DNA of 9,248 bases from an uncultured Eubacteriales bacterium (GTDB lineage: Bacteria > Bacillota > Clostridia > Oscillospirales > Oscillospiraceae). Location of the stretch: the NCBI GenBank assembly GCA_900548625.1, contig URLO01000061.1, positions 1 through 9,248 on the forward strand. The letters are read 5' to 3'. The position numbers and the translations under genes were made by a program. The notes under the pieces are model-generated. The model was not told where the DNA came from. It searched no databases and worked only from the letters and a program-made list of their open reading frames with translations. Positions 1 to 6,521 of the stretch are shown piece after piece; position 1 is the first letter of the stretch, and each line of letters begins with the position of its first letter.

Positions 1-1630
1 TCTGCTCTCGCTGCGATTTGGCGTAGATGCAATCGCAGACCCAAGTCGGATAGAGCGTATAGGTATCCGGAGAGGTATCATCCAAATAGCAGACATAGCC
101 AAGCCTGAGCGCATAGATATCGCGGATATAACCTTCCTCGATCTTCTTTTCAAGCGCCTGATACTCTGCCATGCGCTTGGCGTCATCCGTGATGCCGGAG
201 GCTGCGGCAACACGCGCCATGACCTCGGTGTCAGAGTAGTTCAAGCTGCGGATGCGCGTCTTGGCGGCACTGCCGAAGAAGGTGTACATAATGTTGGCGG
301 GATCGTTATAGTCCATCGTCCATGTGGCGATGAAGGAGTCCATCTCGCCGGACTTGCGCAGGTCGAGCCAGGATGACTCGTCATAGCTTTTTATCCCAGC
401 ATTGATACCGATCGCCTGTAGGTTCTGCTGCACGACCTGATAGACGAGCTGAAGATTGCTGGAGGCGGAGGAGTCCATGGAAAGTTCGAAACTTATCTCA
501 CCGTCGGCGTAGCCTGCATCGGCAAGCAGTGCCTTTGCACCTTCGGGATCGTAAGCGGAACGTGTGAGATCTTTGTTAAAGCCCCAGACGCCCTTAGGAA
601 TAATGCCGTTTTCGACCATAGCGTTCCCGGCGTAGATGGAGGAAACGATAGTGTCGGCATCAACTGCCATCTGCAGTGCCTTGCGTACGTTGACATCGGA
701 GAGGTACTGATTGTTCTCGTTGAGTGCAAAGTACGTAAGTCCTACCCGAGAGCTGACAACAAGCTTGTCGGCGTACTGCGCTTTATAGGTGGCCTCGACA
801 ATGCTGGAATCAAGAGCCTCAAGGTCAATGATGTCCAATTCGCCATTCTGATACATGAGGTTCTGGGTGGAAGGGTCGGGAATGATGGAAACGATCGCTT
901 TCTTTACGGAAGGTACTTCTCCCCAGTATTTGTCATTGTATTCAAGAGTGAAATGGTCGTTTACGACCCATTCCGTTACCTTATAGGGGCCGGTACCGAC
1001 GGTATCCTCGCAGCTTAAACCAAAATTGGCGACGCTCTCTACGGTTTCCTTATCCACAATGGACATAGCAGGAGAGGTGAGTTCTGCGAGGAAACCTGCG
1101 TTCGCGGTGTTGAGCGTGATGGAAAAATGTGTATCGTCGATTACGGCAAAGCCCTCAAGTGTGTCGGCCTCGCCGTTTTGCAGAGCCTCAGCACCGACGA
1201 CCTCAAGAGGAATATCGTCGTTCACACCGCCGGCAGGCAGAAGCCGCTCAAAGGTGTACTGCACATCGTCGGCAGTCAATGCATTGCCGTTGGAGATGAC
1301 GATTCCGTCTTTCAGCGTGAAGGTGTAGGTCAGACCGTCGTCAGAAGCCAAATAGCTCTCGCAGAGGCTGGAAACGATGGCGGTGCTGCCGTCAGATTGA
1401 ACCTCAGACTCAAACAGGCGGTCAAATACGTTCATAGGCACCATATAGTCGTCTGTTGTCTGCGAAACATCCATGGTGCTGATGTCATAGAGCGCTGCAA
1501 CACGCAGCACACCGCTCTCAATGGTTGTAGCCGTATTTCCCGGGGAGGGTGTGGTTGCTGGGGTGGAGCCGCAGGCTGTCATCGCGAGAATGCTTGCGCA
1601 GATAAGCGAAACAAAAACAAATCTTCTCAA
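1..1630 (-). CDS. Oligopeptide-type ABC transporter substrate-binding lipoprotein (family 5), 3' end cut by window edge
   Basis: This is the extracytoplasmic binding component of a peptide or nickel/dipeptide-type ABC importer, expected to be lipid-anchored to the outer face of the membrane. About 543 codons are open to the left edge; the family is usually 500-560 residues, so only a short tail is probably missing. The TTG start (1630-1628) is chosen because GGAGG lies 6 bases upstream (1637-1641) and the frame opens directly into a signal peptide: MRR, a hydrophobic stretch to about residue 19, then lipobox-like M-T-A-C with Cys20 as the lipidation site. A Thr/Pro/Ser-rich linker follows. 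SBP_5 landmarks are YTFTLKDG with LTADDVQYTFERLL (about 102-131), GTGPYKVTEW (about 212-221) and LEYNDKYWG (about 229-237). The ligand cannot be told from sequence. No permease or ATPase gene is in view; they may lie beyond the left edge. G+C is near 50%, below the lysine genes. The family call is firm; the specificity is not. Confidence 0.9.
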   Translation of the reverse strand, partial: MRRFVFVSLICASILAMTACGSTPATTPSPGNTATTIESGVLRVAALYDISTMDVSQTTDDYMVPMNVFDRLFESEVQSDGSTAIVSSLCESYLASDDGLTYTFTLKDGIVISNGNALTADDVQYTFERLLPAGGVNDDIPLEVVGAEALQNGEADTLEGFAVIDDTHFSITLNTANAGFLAELTSPAMSIVDKETVESVANFGLSCEDTVGTGPYKVTEWVVNDHFTLEYNDKYWGEVPSVKKAIVSIIPDPSTQNLMYQNGELDIIDLEALDSSIVEATYKAQYADKLVVSSRVGLTYFALNENNQYLSDVNVRKALQMAVDADTIVSSIYAGNAMVENGIIPKGVWGFNKDLTRSAYDPEGAKALLADAGYADGEISFELSMDSSASSNLQLVYQVVQQNLQAIGINAGIKSYDESSWLDLRKSGEMDSFIATWTMDYNDPANIMYTFFGSAAKTRIRSLNYSDTEVMARVAAASGITDDAKRMAEYQALEKKIEEGYIRDIYALRLGYVCYLDDTSPDTYTLYPTWVCDCIYAKSQREQ

Positions 1631-1684
1631 GTTGATCCTCCATTCAAAATAGATGTTGTGGTGTCAAAACTATCTTACGAGGTC

Positions 1685-1713
1685 ATTATACAGAGAAAAG
1701 TTTGCAATTAAAA
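1685..1713 (-). promoter_or_regulatory. Candidate sigma-A promoter for the substrate-binding lipoprotein gene
   Basis: Read on the minus strand, a perfect TATAAT lies at 1690-1685. The -35 region is poor: TTTTAA at 1713-1708 with a 17-base spacer, or TTTAAT with 16, each matching TTGACA at only three positions. The surroundings are A/T-rich. Transcription would start near 1678 and give a leader of about 48 bases before the TTG start. The placement is plausible, but the weak -35 suggests either a modest promoter or help from an activator. Confidence 0.55.
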
Positions 1714-1960
1714 TCGTTAAAAGTGGGTGAAAAGCTGCAAAAAGTGCTATTTACCGCTTCCCGTTACGCTGAAGCGTGCGGCAACAGCTTCAGAAAGCGT
1801 TTGCTTGTCTTCCAGAAAGGAGGAACACTTCCGCCCCTGCAAGGCTCAGCTGCACCCAAATCCGTCAGACAACAACGATATGAAAATGGTTAAACGGGAT
1901 CCTTGTTCGAGATGACCCTTTAGAGGTTTGGAAAACTTAACATGAATCTTATTTTCGGTA

Positions 1961-1969
1961 TGGTAAAAT
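1961..1969 (+). promoter_or_regulatory. Candidate extended -10 promoter for the ycxB-like/ywaF-like pair
   Basis: The stretch TGGTAAAAT reads as an extended -10 element (TGnTAAAAT, with the -10 hexamer at 1964-1969) inside A/T-rich DNA. No good -35 hexamer sits 16-18 bases upstream, which fits an extended -10 promoter. Transcription would start near 1976, giving a leader of about 80 bases that includes the hairpin at 1982-2011. Confidence 0.5.
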
Positions 1970-1981
1970 AAATTAGCGACA

Positions 1982-2011
1982 GCTTATGCCGCCCGGGGGC
2001 GGCTGCGAAGC
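1982..2011 (+). promoter_or_regulatory. GC-rich leader hairpin upstream of the ycxB-like gene
   Basis: GCCGCC (1988-1993) pairs perfectly with GGCGGC (1998-2003) around a CGGG loop. A second outer helix, GCTT (1982-1985) with AAGC (2008-2011), closes over a small internal loop. No T-run follows, so it is not an intrinsic terminator of the usual kind. It lies just downstream of the predicted transcription start and 46 bases before the ATG, so it would form near the 5' end of the mRNA, where it could stabilise the transcript or modulate expression. The function is inference; the pairing is seen directly. Confidence 0.5.
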
Positions 2012-2057
2012 ACCACCAACCCTGCGGATACAGAATTACTTACAACGGAGAAAGCGT

Positions 2058-2582
2058 ATGACATTTGAAATTCACAGCGGCATCACGAATCGTTCTATGA
2101 CCGTAGCCGCCCGCGCGATGCGCAGGGTGCTGCGGCGAAAGAGAAGCATTATGTGGGTCATCTTCGGATGGACCGTCTTTTTCATCAACGCTCTGCTGCT
2201 GATCCCATTTGACGGAGAGCCTTTTGCGCTTGATGTCAGCACGGTGATCTCCCTGCTGGTAGAAGTGATGCTGCTGTCCGTTCTGCTGTTTCAGGACCGA
2301 TTCAATGGCATGATCGCCTGTAAAAACACGCTGGCAGGCACAAAAGACTATCATATTGCGTTCGGCGAGGAGTCCTATACCGTCGTTACGGCGGCCACCA
2401 CCTCCACCTTCCGCTATGAGCTGATCGACGCCATGGCGGAGTCGCAGGACTACATCATCTTTCTGATGAAAAAACGCTATGCGCAGCCCTTGGACAAGCG
2501 CACCCTCACCGGCGGGACGGTGGAGGAATTCAAACGATTTCTTGAGGAGAAGACCGGAAAGGACTTCCGGCGTGTGAAATGA
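2058..2582 (+). CDS. YcxB-like membrane protein
   Basis: A 174-residue protein of unknown function. The start at 2058 is chosen because GGAG (2047-2050) sits 7 bases upstream. An in-frame ATG at 1986 would add 24 residues but has no ribosome binding site and falls in the leader hairpin. The layout matches YcxB-like proteins: a short basic N-terminal cytoplasmic stretch (MRRVLRRKRS, about 21-30), two membrane segments (about 31-49 and 59-78), then a soluble C-terminal domain (about 95-168). That domain has the family's pattern of a FRYELIDAMAESQDYIIFLM strand region, a 'KKRYAQPLDKRTL' segment and a final EEF..FLEEK helix. YcxB-like domains resemble bacterial PH-like membrane-associated domains, but no biochemical role is established to my knowledge. 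The stop overlaps the next gene's start by four bases (ATGA), implying translational coupling. The family call is moderately strong and rests on remembered motifs rather than a search. Confidence 0.75.
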   Translation: MTFEIHSGITNRSMTVAARAMRRVLRRKRSIMWVIFGWTVFFINALLLIPFDGEPFALDVSTVISLLVEVMLLSVLLFQDRFNGMIACKNTLAGTKDYHIAFGEESYTVVTAATTSTFRYELIDAMAESQDYIIFLMKKRYAQPLDKRTLTGGTVEEFKRFLEEKTGKDFRRVK

Positions 2583-3343
2583 ATGAATTTACTATAACGC
2601 CCTTTCGAGGGCTGCATTTGCTTCTGCTTTTGCTTACGGCAGCGGCGGTGCTGCTCATATTCTTGCTGCTGCGCGGAAAACCGGAAGCACGTCGCTCCCG
2701 GTTTCTGATCGGCGTGTGCCTTTTTAATCTTGCGCTGTTTACCGTCTACAAGCTCTCACTGTCCATGGACGCAGCGTATGTCCGTGCCTACTATCCCAAT
2801 GGCTTCAACATTTTCAATGAGCTGCCGCTGCACCTGTGCAACATCAATCTGTTTCTGATCCCGCTGGGCGTGTGGAAGAGGAACCGCTCGATCATGGGCT
2901 TTTCCTTCTTTGTAGCGCCCCTCGGCGCACTGATGGCACTGCTCTTCCCGGAGCCTCTGTTCTCCGGCTTTTCACTGTTCCTGCCGCGGATTTTCGGCTA
3001 CTATGTGACGCATGCTCTCCTTGTTGTCTGCGGCCTGAGTCTGGCGACGCTGGGCTTTTACCGCCCCGACCCCAGGGACATCCCGAGGATCCTCAAGACC
3101 TTTGGCCTGCTTGCCGTAGGCGCGCACCTTATCAATCTCCTGTTGCGCCTCACGCTCTGCCCGGAGGCGAACTACTTCTTCACCTACGGCGCGGAGATCG
3201 GTGTGCTCAAGCTGTTTTGGCGTATCATCCCGGTGCCGCTGCTCTACGGGCTGCCGGCACCGCTGATCCTTGCAGCCTATATGTACGCGGTCTGCGCGTT
3301 GTCCCGCCTGACGCGAGGCGCGGAAGAAGCGTCTTTTTCATAA
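2579..3343 (+). CDS. YwaF/TIGR02206-family polytopic membrane protein
   Basis: A 254-residue integral membrane protein with about six or seven hydrophobic helices (roughly 11-31, 42-62, 81-98, 105-123, 136-158, 170-190, 222-243). It matches the TIGR02206 (B. subtilis YwaF) family by the motif ELPLHLCN (81-88), the helix with YYVTHALLV (141-149), HLINLLLR (183-190), NYFFTYG (198-204) and a P.PLLYGLPAP loop (218-228). The family is thought to be related to eukaryotic TMEM164, reported to be a lipid acyltransferase that depends on a conserved Cys and His. Cys87 and His145 are the natural counterparts here, so an enzymatic role is possible but unproven. The start ATG overlaps the upstream stop (ATGA, 2579-2582) and has no strong Shine-Dalgarno of its own, so it probably relies on translational coupling to the ycxB-like gene. 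A strong terminator follows 10 bases after the stop, closing a two-gene unit. The family assignment is good; the function is unknown. Confidence 0.82.
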   Translation: MNEFTITPFRGLHLLLLLLTAAAVLLIFLLLRGKPEARRSRFLIGVCLFNLALFTVYKLSLSMDAAYVRAYYPNGFNIFNELPLHLCNINLFLIPLGVWKRNRSIMGFSFFVAPLGALMALLFPEPLFSGFSLFLPRIFGYYVTHALLVVCGLSLATLGFYRPDPRDIPRILKTFGLLAVGAHLINLLLRLTLCPEANYFFTYGAEIGVLKLFWRIIPVPLLYGLPAPLILAAYMYAVCALSRLTRGAEEASFS

Positions 3344-3353
3344 AACAGGACAC

Positions 3354-3392
3354 AAAAAGCGGCCTTGGGCGCGATCATGCCCCGCTTTTTTT
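3354..3392 (+). terminator. Rho-independent terminator, probably bidirectional
   Basis: AAAAAGCGG (3354-3362) pairs with CCGCTTTTT (3382-3390), with an additional short inner GGC/GCC pairing (3368-3370 with 3379-3381), and is followed by T residues to 3392. It begins 10 bases after the ywaF-like stop and clearly ends that unit. On the minus strand the same stem is followed by TTTTT, so it can also stop transcripts running out of lysC. Confidence 0.88.
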
Positions 3393-3441
3393 GGTGGTTG
3401 GCAGTTGAACGCTGCCGGCCGCTTTTTCTGCATCGGACAAA

Positions 3442-3463
3442 GCGGAGCGCTTCTGCGCTCCGC
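3442..3463 (-). terminator. Perfect 9-bp hairpin downstream of lysC, candidate operon terminator
   Basis: GCGGAGCGC (3442-3450) and GCGCTCCGC (3455-3463) form an uninterrupted 9-bp stem with a 4-base loop (AGAA on the minus strand). It lies 85 bases beyond the lysC stop. On the minus strand only TTTG follows, a weak U-tract, so termination may be partial, with the bidirectional terminator at 3354-3392 as back-up. It could equally act as a 3' end stabiliser. Confidence 0.5.
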
Positions 3464-3547
3464 AGCAGGATATCAGAAAAGGCGGGCTGAGGCGCGCCGG
3501 GGAAGGAACAAGGTCAACAGAACCGAAGAAGGAGCGCGATCAAAGGC

Positions 3548-4864
3548 TCACTGGGGCGCTTCCGGGAAGAATTCACCGTGCACCGCGTGCACGGCTTTTT
3601 CATATTCCGGCTCGCTGATGCCAACGGTGATGTTGATCTCGCGCGTGCCCTGCACGATCATCCGCACGTTGATGCCGGCGCGTCCGAGCGCACAGAGCAG
3701 ACGGCCGGAGACGCCCGGCCTTCCCGCCATGTCCCGTCCGACGATGGACACCATGGCAAGCCCGTCTGCAACGCAGATGCTGTCCGGGCGGACGGCGGCG
3801 GAAATGTCCGACAAAAGCGCCTCGCGGCAGGCGGAGACCGCCGCGGCCGGGGCGATGAACGAGATGCTGCCAAGCCCCGTTGCGATGTGGTCAAAGGGGA
3901 TCTCATGCGTTTCGAGCACCGAGAGAATCCTGCGGCAGTAGCCCACGGCGCTGTTCATGTTTTCCTTCTCCACCTGTATGGAGCAGTAGCCCTTGCGCCC
4001 CGCGATTCCCGTGACGGGACAGGCGGAAGGGGGGCTCTGCGAGGAGACGAGGGTGCCGGGCGCGTCCGGCTGCATCGTAGAGCGGATGTGAATGGGAATG
4101 CCCATACGCCGGGCTGGCGTCACCGCGTCCTCGTGCAGCACGTTGGCGCCCATATACGCAAGCTCCCGTACCTCGTCATAGGCCATGGCGGGAATCGCCC
4201 TTGCGCTGGGCACGATCGCAGGATCGGCACGGAAGATGCCGGGCACGTCCGTCCAGTTTTCGTAGGCATCCGACCCGGAGGCGCTTGCCAGCAGCGCTCC
4301 GGAGATATCCGAGCCGCCGCGCGGCAGCGTGTGGATGCGGCCGTCCGCGCCGCCGCCGTAGAAGCCGGGCATGACGGCACGCTCCATGTCGCGGAGCCTG
4401 TGCATTAGCGCCTGCTCCGCCAGCTTGTGCTGCGGGACACCGTCAGCGTCAAAGAAGTGCAGCTCCGCCGGGTCGAGAAACGGCCAGCCCAGCAGGGCTG
4501 CCAGCATCCGCCCGCTGAGATATTCGCCGCGGCTGGCGCAGTATGCCGCAGACGCGCCGGAGGCAAGCGCCGCCTCGATTTGCCGCAGCTCCGACTCTAA
4601 GTCTATGGCGAGATCAAGCTCCTGCACGATCTGCCGGAACCTCGCAGCGACAGGTGCAAAGGCAGTCTCGGGGTCTGCGCCTGTTTTTACAGCGGCATGG
4701 CAGTCATACAGCAGATCCGTTATCTTTTTGTCCTCCGCAGAGCGCTTTCCCGGGGCGGAGACCACGACAAAGCGCAGCTCCGGGTCTGCCGATACGATAC
4801 GCTTTACCTGCCGGAAGCGGGCTGCGTCGGCCAGAGACGTGCCGCCGAATTTTGCTGTTTTCAT
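3548..4864 (-). CDS. lysC: Aspartate kinase (aspartokinase), monofunctional, two ACT domains
   Basis: Phosphorylates L-aspartate to aspartyl-phosphate with ATP, the first step of the aspartate family pathway, in the cytoplasm. The 438 residues match full-length monofunctional enzymes. The catalytic domain (about 1-270) shows KFGGTS (5-10), the substrate-binding ASRGEYLSG (110-118), LPRGGSDISGALLA (180-193), TDVPGIFRADP (205-215) and the ELAYMGANVLHEDAVTPA helix region (234-251). Two regulatory ACT domains follow: about 285-365 (VTGIAGRKGYCSI, MNSAVGYCRRIL) and about 368-433 (MVSIVGRDMAGRPGVSG, then NVRMIVQG and REINITVG). Feedback control by lysine and/or threonine is expected from the family; the effector cannot be read from the sequence. 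The start is fixed by AAGGGAGA (4871-4878) and by the ATGA overlap with the dapB stop (4861-4864). It is the last gene of the operon, so the feedback-controlled entry enzyme is made with the later DAP enzymes. Confidence 0.96.
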   Translation of the reverse strand: MKTAKFGGTSLADAARFRQVKRIVSADPELRFVVVSAPGKRSAEDKKITDLLYDCHAAVKTGADPETAFAPVAARFRQIVQELDLAIDLESELRQIEAALASGASAAYCASRGEYLSGRMLAALLGWPFLDPAELHFFDADGVPQHKLAEQALMHRLRDMERAVMPGFYGGGADGRIHTLPRGGSDISGALLASASGSDAYENWTDVPGIFRADPAIVPSARAIPAMAYDEVRELAYMGANVLHEDAVTPARRMGIPIHIRSTMQPDAPGTLVSSQSPPSACPVTGIAGRKGYCSIQVEKENMNSAVGYCRRILSVLETHEIPFDHIATGLGSISFIAPAAAVSACREALLSDISAAVRPDSICVADGLAMVSIVGRDMAGRPGVSGRLLCALGRAGINVRMIVQGTREINITVGISEPEYEKAVHAVHGEFFPEAPQ

Positions 4865-5604
4865 AGGGCGTCTCCCTTCAAAAGATCGTCCATATCGTAA
4901 AGACCGGGCTGCCTGCCGCAGAGGAAGACTGCTGCCTGCAGCGCACCCTCCGCGAACAGTCGCCGGTCATGCGCCTCGTGCTTCAGACTCAGCGTTTCGG
5001 CTCCGGTCGAGATCAGCACCTCATGGATGCCGGTCACACTGCCGAGGCGGATGGAGGATATGCCGATCTCGCTGTGTTTTCGCGGTGAAAAGCCGCTGCG
5101 GCCGCACACAAGCGCTGCCTCCGGCCGCTCTTTTTGAACGGCGGCAGCGAGCATACGCGCCGTGCCGCTCGGAGCGTCCGCCTTGCGGCTGTGATGCGTC
5201 TCCACGATCTCGATCTCCGCCTCCGGAAACAGGCGCGCAGCCTCGCGCACAAGGCTGCGGAGCGCCGCAATGCCGAGACTCATGTTGCCGGAAAAAAAGA
5301 CGGGGATCTGCTCTGAGGCGCGCTCGATGCGCGCGCGCTCCTGCTGCGTGTGTCCGGTGGTGCCGATCACGATGGGAAGGCCGTGCTCCAGCGCAAAGCC
5401 AAGCGCGCTTTCGGTCGCGGTGTGAAAGGAAAAATCGAGCACGACGTCGGCAGATTCCCGGATCTCAGAAAAGGACGCAAACGCGCCGTTCCCGCTGCGG
5501 CTGACCATGGGCCCTGCGGTGCAGTCCGCAAATCCGGCGTCCAGCAGCGCGCGAAGCGCTCTGCCCATCGCGCCGTTTGCGCCGTGCAGAAGGATCTTTG
5601 TCAT
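4861..5604 (-). CDS. dapB: 4-hydroxy-tetrahydrodipicolinate reductase
   Basis: Reduces the DapA product to tetrahydrodipicolinate with NAD(P)H. The 247-residue length is usual for the family. The N-terminal Rossmann motif reads GANGAMG (8-14), close to the canonical GxxGxMG. VLDFSF (55-60) and GTTG (81-84) line the cofactor site. The catalytic signature ETHHSRKADAPSGTA (135-149) carries His137 and Lys141, which I align with E. coli His159 and Lys163. The C-terminal part has TGIHEVLISTGAETLSLKHE (191-210). I start at ATG 5604 rather than GTG 5613. The ATG lies one base after the dapA stop, gives the normal N-terminus MTKILLHGANG, and has GGGG (5613-5616) 8 bases upstream. The gene is coupled to dapA at its start and overlaps lysC by four bases at its end. 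Confidence 0.95.
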   Translation of the reverse strand: MTKILLHGANGAMGRALRALLDAGFADCTAGPMVSRSGNGAFASFSEIRESADVVLDFSFHTATESALGFALEHGLPIVIGTTGHTQQERARIERASEQIPVFFSGNMSLGIAALRSLVREAARLFPEAEIEIVETHHSRKADAPSGTARMLAAAVQKERPEAALVCGRSGFSPRKHSEIGISSIRLGSVTGIHEVLISTGAETLSLKHEAHDRRLFAEGALQAAVFLCGRQPGLYDMDDLLKGDAL

Positions 5605-5605
5605 C

Positions 5606-6493
5606 TCAAACACCCCATGCTTCGAGCGCGTTCAGAAGGACGGCCCGGCTTCCTTCCTCCATCGGGGTGAGCGGCAGACGCAGCGTGTCGGTGCCGTAGC
5701 CCATTTTTGCCAGCGCTGCCTTGACCGGAATGGGATTGACCTCGGAAAACAGCGCGTCGATGACGGGCAGCAGACGGCACTGGAGCGCCGCAGCGCCGCG
5801 CACATCCCCGGAGAAGAACAGCTCGCACAGCTGAACCGCCTCCCTGGGCAGCACATTGGAGAGTACGGAGATGCAGCCCTCGCCGCCCATGGCGAGAATC
5901 GGCACGATCTGATCGTCGTTGCCGGAATAGACGTCCAGATGCGCCGCTGCCCTGTGAAACAGCGATACGATCTGCGAGAGGTTTCCGCTTGCCTCCTTTA
6001 CGGCGGCGATGCGCGGATGCGCTGCAAGTGCGGCGCAGGTCTCTGGCAGCAGGTTGCAGCCCGTGCGGGAGGGAACGTTATAGAGGATCACAGGCCTGTC
6101 CGATGCGTCCGCGATGGCGGTATAGTGGGCGATCAGCCCGCGCTGCGTGGCCTTATTGTAGTAGGGCGTCACCACCAGACAGGCATCCGCTCCGGCGGCG
6201 CAGGCAAACCGCGTCAGCTCGACGGCTTTTTCGGTGCAGTTTGCGCCGGTGCCTGCGATGACCGGCACGCGCCCGGCGGCCCGCTTTACGGCAAAGGCGA
6301 TCGTCTGGCGGTGCTCCTCGGCGGTCATTGTGGACGCCTCGCCCGTTGTGCCGCAGGTGACAAGCCCGGCGACGCCGCTTTCGATCTGCCAGTCTATGAG
6401 TCTGCCGTAGGCGTCATAGTCGATGGCGCCGGAAGATGTCATCGGGGTGGCAAGCGCTGTGGCGATGCCGCGGAAAAGTGTTTTCTGTTTCAT
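5606..6493 (-). CDS. dapA: 4-hydroxy-tetrahydrodipicolinate synthase
   Basis: Condenses pyruvate with aspartate-4-semialdehyde, the committed step to DAP and lysine; a class I aldolase of the DHDPS/NAL family with a TIM-barrel fold. The 295 residues match the family length. Active-site landmarks are CGTTGE (47-52, with Thr49 and Thr50), the TPYYN motif (109-113, Tyr112), YNVPSRTG (138-145, with Tyr138 and Arg143) and the Schiff-base lysine in VKEASGNL (Lys166). Each is offset by five from the E. coli numbering I recall, which supports a complete and intact enzyme. YSGNDD (189-194) and GGEGCISV (203-210) close the site. The frame runs open 24 codons further upstream into the end of patA, but the ATG at 6493 is preceded by a strong AGGAGGT at 7-base spacing and gives the family's N-terminus. 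It lies 28 bases after patA, the only internal gap besides the one before the deacetylase gene. Confidence 0.97.
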   Translation of the reverse strand: MKQKTLFRGIATALATPMTSSGAIDYDAYGRLIDWQIESGVAGLVTCGTTGEASTMTAEEHRQTIAFAVKRAAGRVPVIAGTGANCTEKAVELTRFACAAGADACLVVTPYYNKATQRGLIAHYTAIADASDRPVILYNVPSRTGCNLLPETCAALAAHPRIAAVKEASGNLSQIVSLFHRAAAHLDVYSGNDDQIVPILAMGGEGCISVLSNVLPREAVQLCELFFSGDVRGAAALQCRLLPVIDALFSEVNPIPVKAALAKMGYGTDTLRLPLTPMEEGSRAVLLNALEAWGV

Positions 6494-6500
6494 TTGAGCT

Positions 6501-6507
6501 ACCTCCT
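6501..6507 (-). promoter_or_regulatory. Near-consensus ribosome binding site that fixes the dapA start
   Basis: AGGAGGT read on the minus strand, 7 bases before the ATG at 6493. It is the strongest Shine-Dalgarno in the operon and rules out the longer in-frame start at 6565. The dapA ORF may therefore be translated independently of upstream coupling. Confidence 0.85.
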
Positions 6508-6521
6508 GTTTCTGTAGGTCG

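Larger units (their letters stand above)
1631..2057. other. Divergent intergenic region (427 bases)
   Basis: This region separates the minus-strand lipoprotein gene from the plus-strand ycxB-like gene. It holds the two outward promoters listed separately and the leader hairpin. Bases 1741-1900 contain no gene I can support. A 6-bp imperfect fold (CGCTTC at 1755-1760 with GAAGCG at 1771-1776) and a Shine-Dalgarno-like AAAGGAGG at 1816-1823 are present. The latter has no ATG, GTG or TTG at a usable distance, so I do not call a gene. Confidence 0.6.

Noticed and set aside
1127..1711. Plus-strand open frame of 194 codons opposite the lipoprotein gene
   Set aside because: The minus strand encodes a recognisable substrate-binding protein across the same bases; this frame has no domain and runs through the promoter of the lipoprotein gene.
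1816..1823. Shine-Dalgarno-like AAAGGAGG suggesting a small gene
   Set aside because: No ATG, GTG or TTG occurs 4-13 bases downstream.
1702..1915. Two overlapping small plus-strand ORFs of 62-63 codons in the intergenic region
   Set aside because: Neither has a properly spaced ribosome binding site or a recognisable sequence, and they overlap each other in different frames.
1986..2057. Upstream in-frame ATG that would extend the ycxB-like protein by 24 residues
   Set aside because: It lacks a ribosome binding site, lies in the leader hairpin and encodes a Pro/Gly-rich stretch unlike the family. The ATG at 2058 has GGAG at 7-base spacing.
4100..4130. Possible internal start in lysC for a separate regulatory subunit, as in B. 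subtilis lysC
   Set aside because: Met254 is near the expected point, but no Shine-Dalgarno precedes it, so there is no sequence support.
3405..4408. Plus-strand open frames opposite lysC (3405-3941 and 3578-4408)
   Set aside because: They overlap the ACT domains and catalytic part of lysC in antisense, start in or beyond the terminator region, and show no conserved motif.
4371..5504. Long plus-strand open frame (377 codons) opposite lysC and dapB
   Set aside because: It lies antisense to two unmistakable enzymes, is very rich in Arg, Ser, Cys and Ala with no recognisable domain, and is typical of stop-poor reverse frames in GC-rich genes.
5507..6517. Long plus-strand open frame (336 codons) opposite dapA
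   Set aside because: It mirrors dapA codon by codon, is Gly/Arg/His-rich and has no domain signature; dapA has all catalytic residues on the other strand.
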